NCBI GenBank assembly: GCA_001314705.1
Contig: LJSU01000019.1
Coordinates: forward strand, 62,001-126,000
Direction: 5' to 3'
DNA length: 64,000 nt
Source of the DNA: Rhodobacteraceae bacterium HLUCCO07
Lineage (GTDB): Bacteria > Pseudomonadota > Alphaproteobacteria > Rhodobacterales > Rhodobacteraceae
The notes under the pieces are model-generated. The model did no database searches and was not told the origin of the DNA. It was given only the letters and a program-made list of their open reading frames with translations. The stretch's first letter is position 1, and every line of letters starts with the position of its first letter. The translations under genes and the position numbers were made by a program. This document shows positions 63,994 through 64,000 of the stretch, piece by piece.

Positions 63994-64000
63994 CCCCGGA

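Overview
The window is about 64 kb of GC-rich chromosome (roughly 65% by eye) from an alphaproteobacterium, most probably a member of the Rhodobacteraceae (Roseobacter group). The support is the gene order: secDF, an Mth938-like gene and ccmABCDG in one run; a TPR-bamB-der run; a phaZ/phaCPR polyhydroxyalkanoate cluster; many lineage-typical small families (DUF2842, DUF1330, DUF6151, an HU-like protein with an N-terminal extension); and dispersed intergenic palindromes. Nearly everything is chromosomal housekeeping. The one clear acquired segment is an insertion sequence at 15931-18861.

Layout. 1-13 kb: peptidase T, an esterase and an AlkA-type glycosylase, an orphan ferric-type ABC ATPase, purA, secG, pyrG, a secreted protein of unknown role, and a DUF1330/TerB/TerB/PhnD-like operon. 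12.4-15.8 kb: a polar amino acid ABC transporter (ATPase, binding protein, two permeases) with a 36-codon relic of a second binding-protein gene wedged inside it. 15.9-18.9 kb: a complete IS1595-family element (24-bp terminal inverted repeats, perfect 8-bp target duplication CAAAAATA) that carries cargo: an unknown 246-aa protein, a PIN-domain nuclease, two small proteins and a DUF3892 protein. It interrupts the right arm of a chromosomal palindrome. 18.9-26 kb, minus strand: ccmG-D-C-B-A for cytochrome c maturation, Mth938-like, TauE/SafE, secF, secD, yajC. 26-32 kb: serS, a TspO-related membrane protein, der, bamB and a YfgM-like TPR protein. 32-37.5 kb: a two-gene RND pump with an enlarged permease. 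37.5-44.7 kb: GNAT, an Atm1-type ABC exporter, a LysM protein, a LOG-family hydrolase, sodB, a phosphatase, tRNA-Val(CAC), an HU-like protein and a small exported protein. 45-53.6 kb: lon, an isochorismatase-like hydrolase, a DASS carrier, tgt, a RimB-RimK fusion and a crotonase. 53.9-57.8 kb: SufT-like and SufA-like proteins, tpiA, and a pair of unrelated PLP aminotransferases. 57.9-64 kb: a LysR regulator, phaR, phaP, phaC, divergent phaZ and a DUF6151 protein.

The best systems-level observations are the cargo-bearing IS1595 element, the binding-protein relic, and the PHA control circuit. Four copies of CTGC-N3-GCAG, the type of site reported for Rhodobacter PhaR, sit upstream of phaR, phaP (two copies, one exactly between the -35 and -10) and between phaC and phaZ at the predicted phaZ start. 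At least two families of dispersed GC-rich intergenic repeats recur in the window. No CRISPR array, prophage or rRNA operon was seen.
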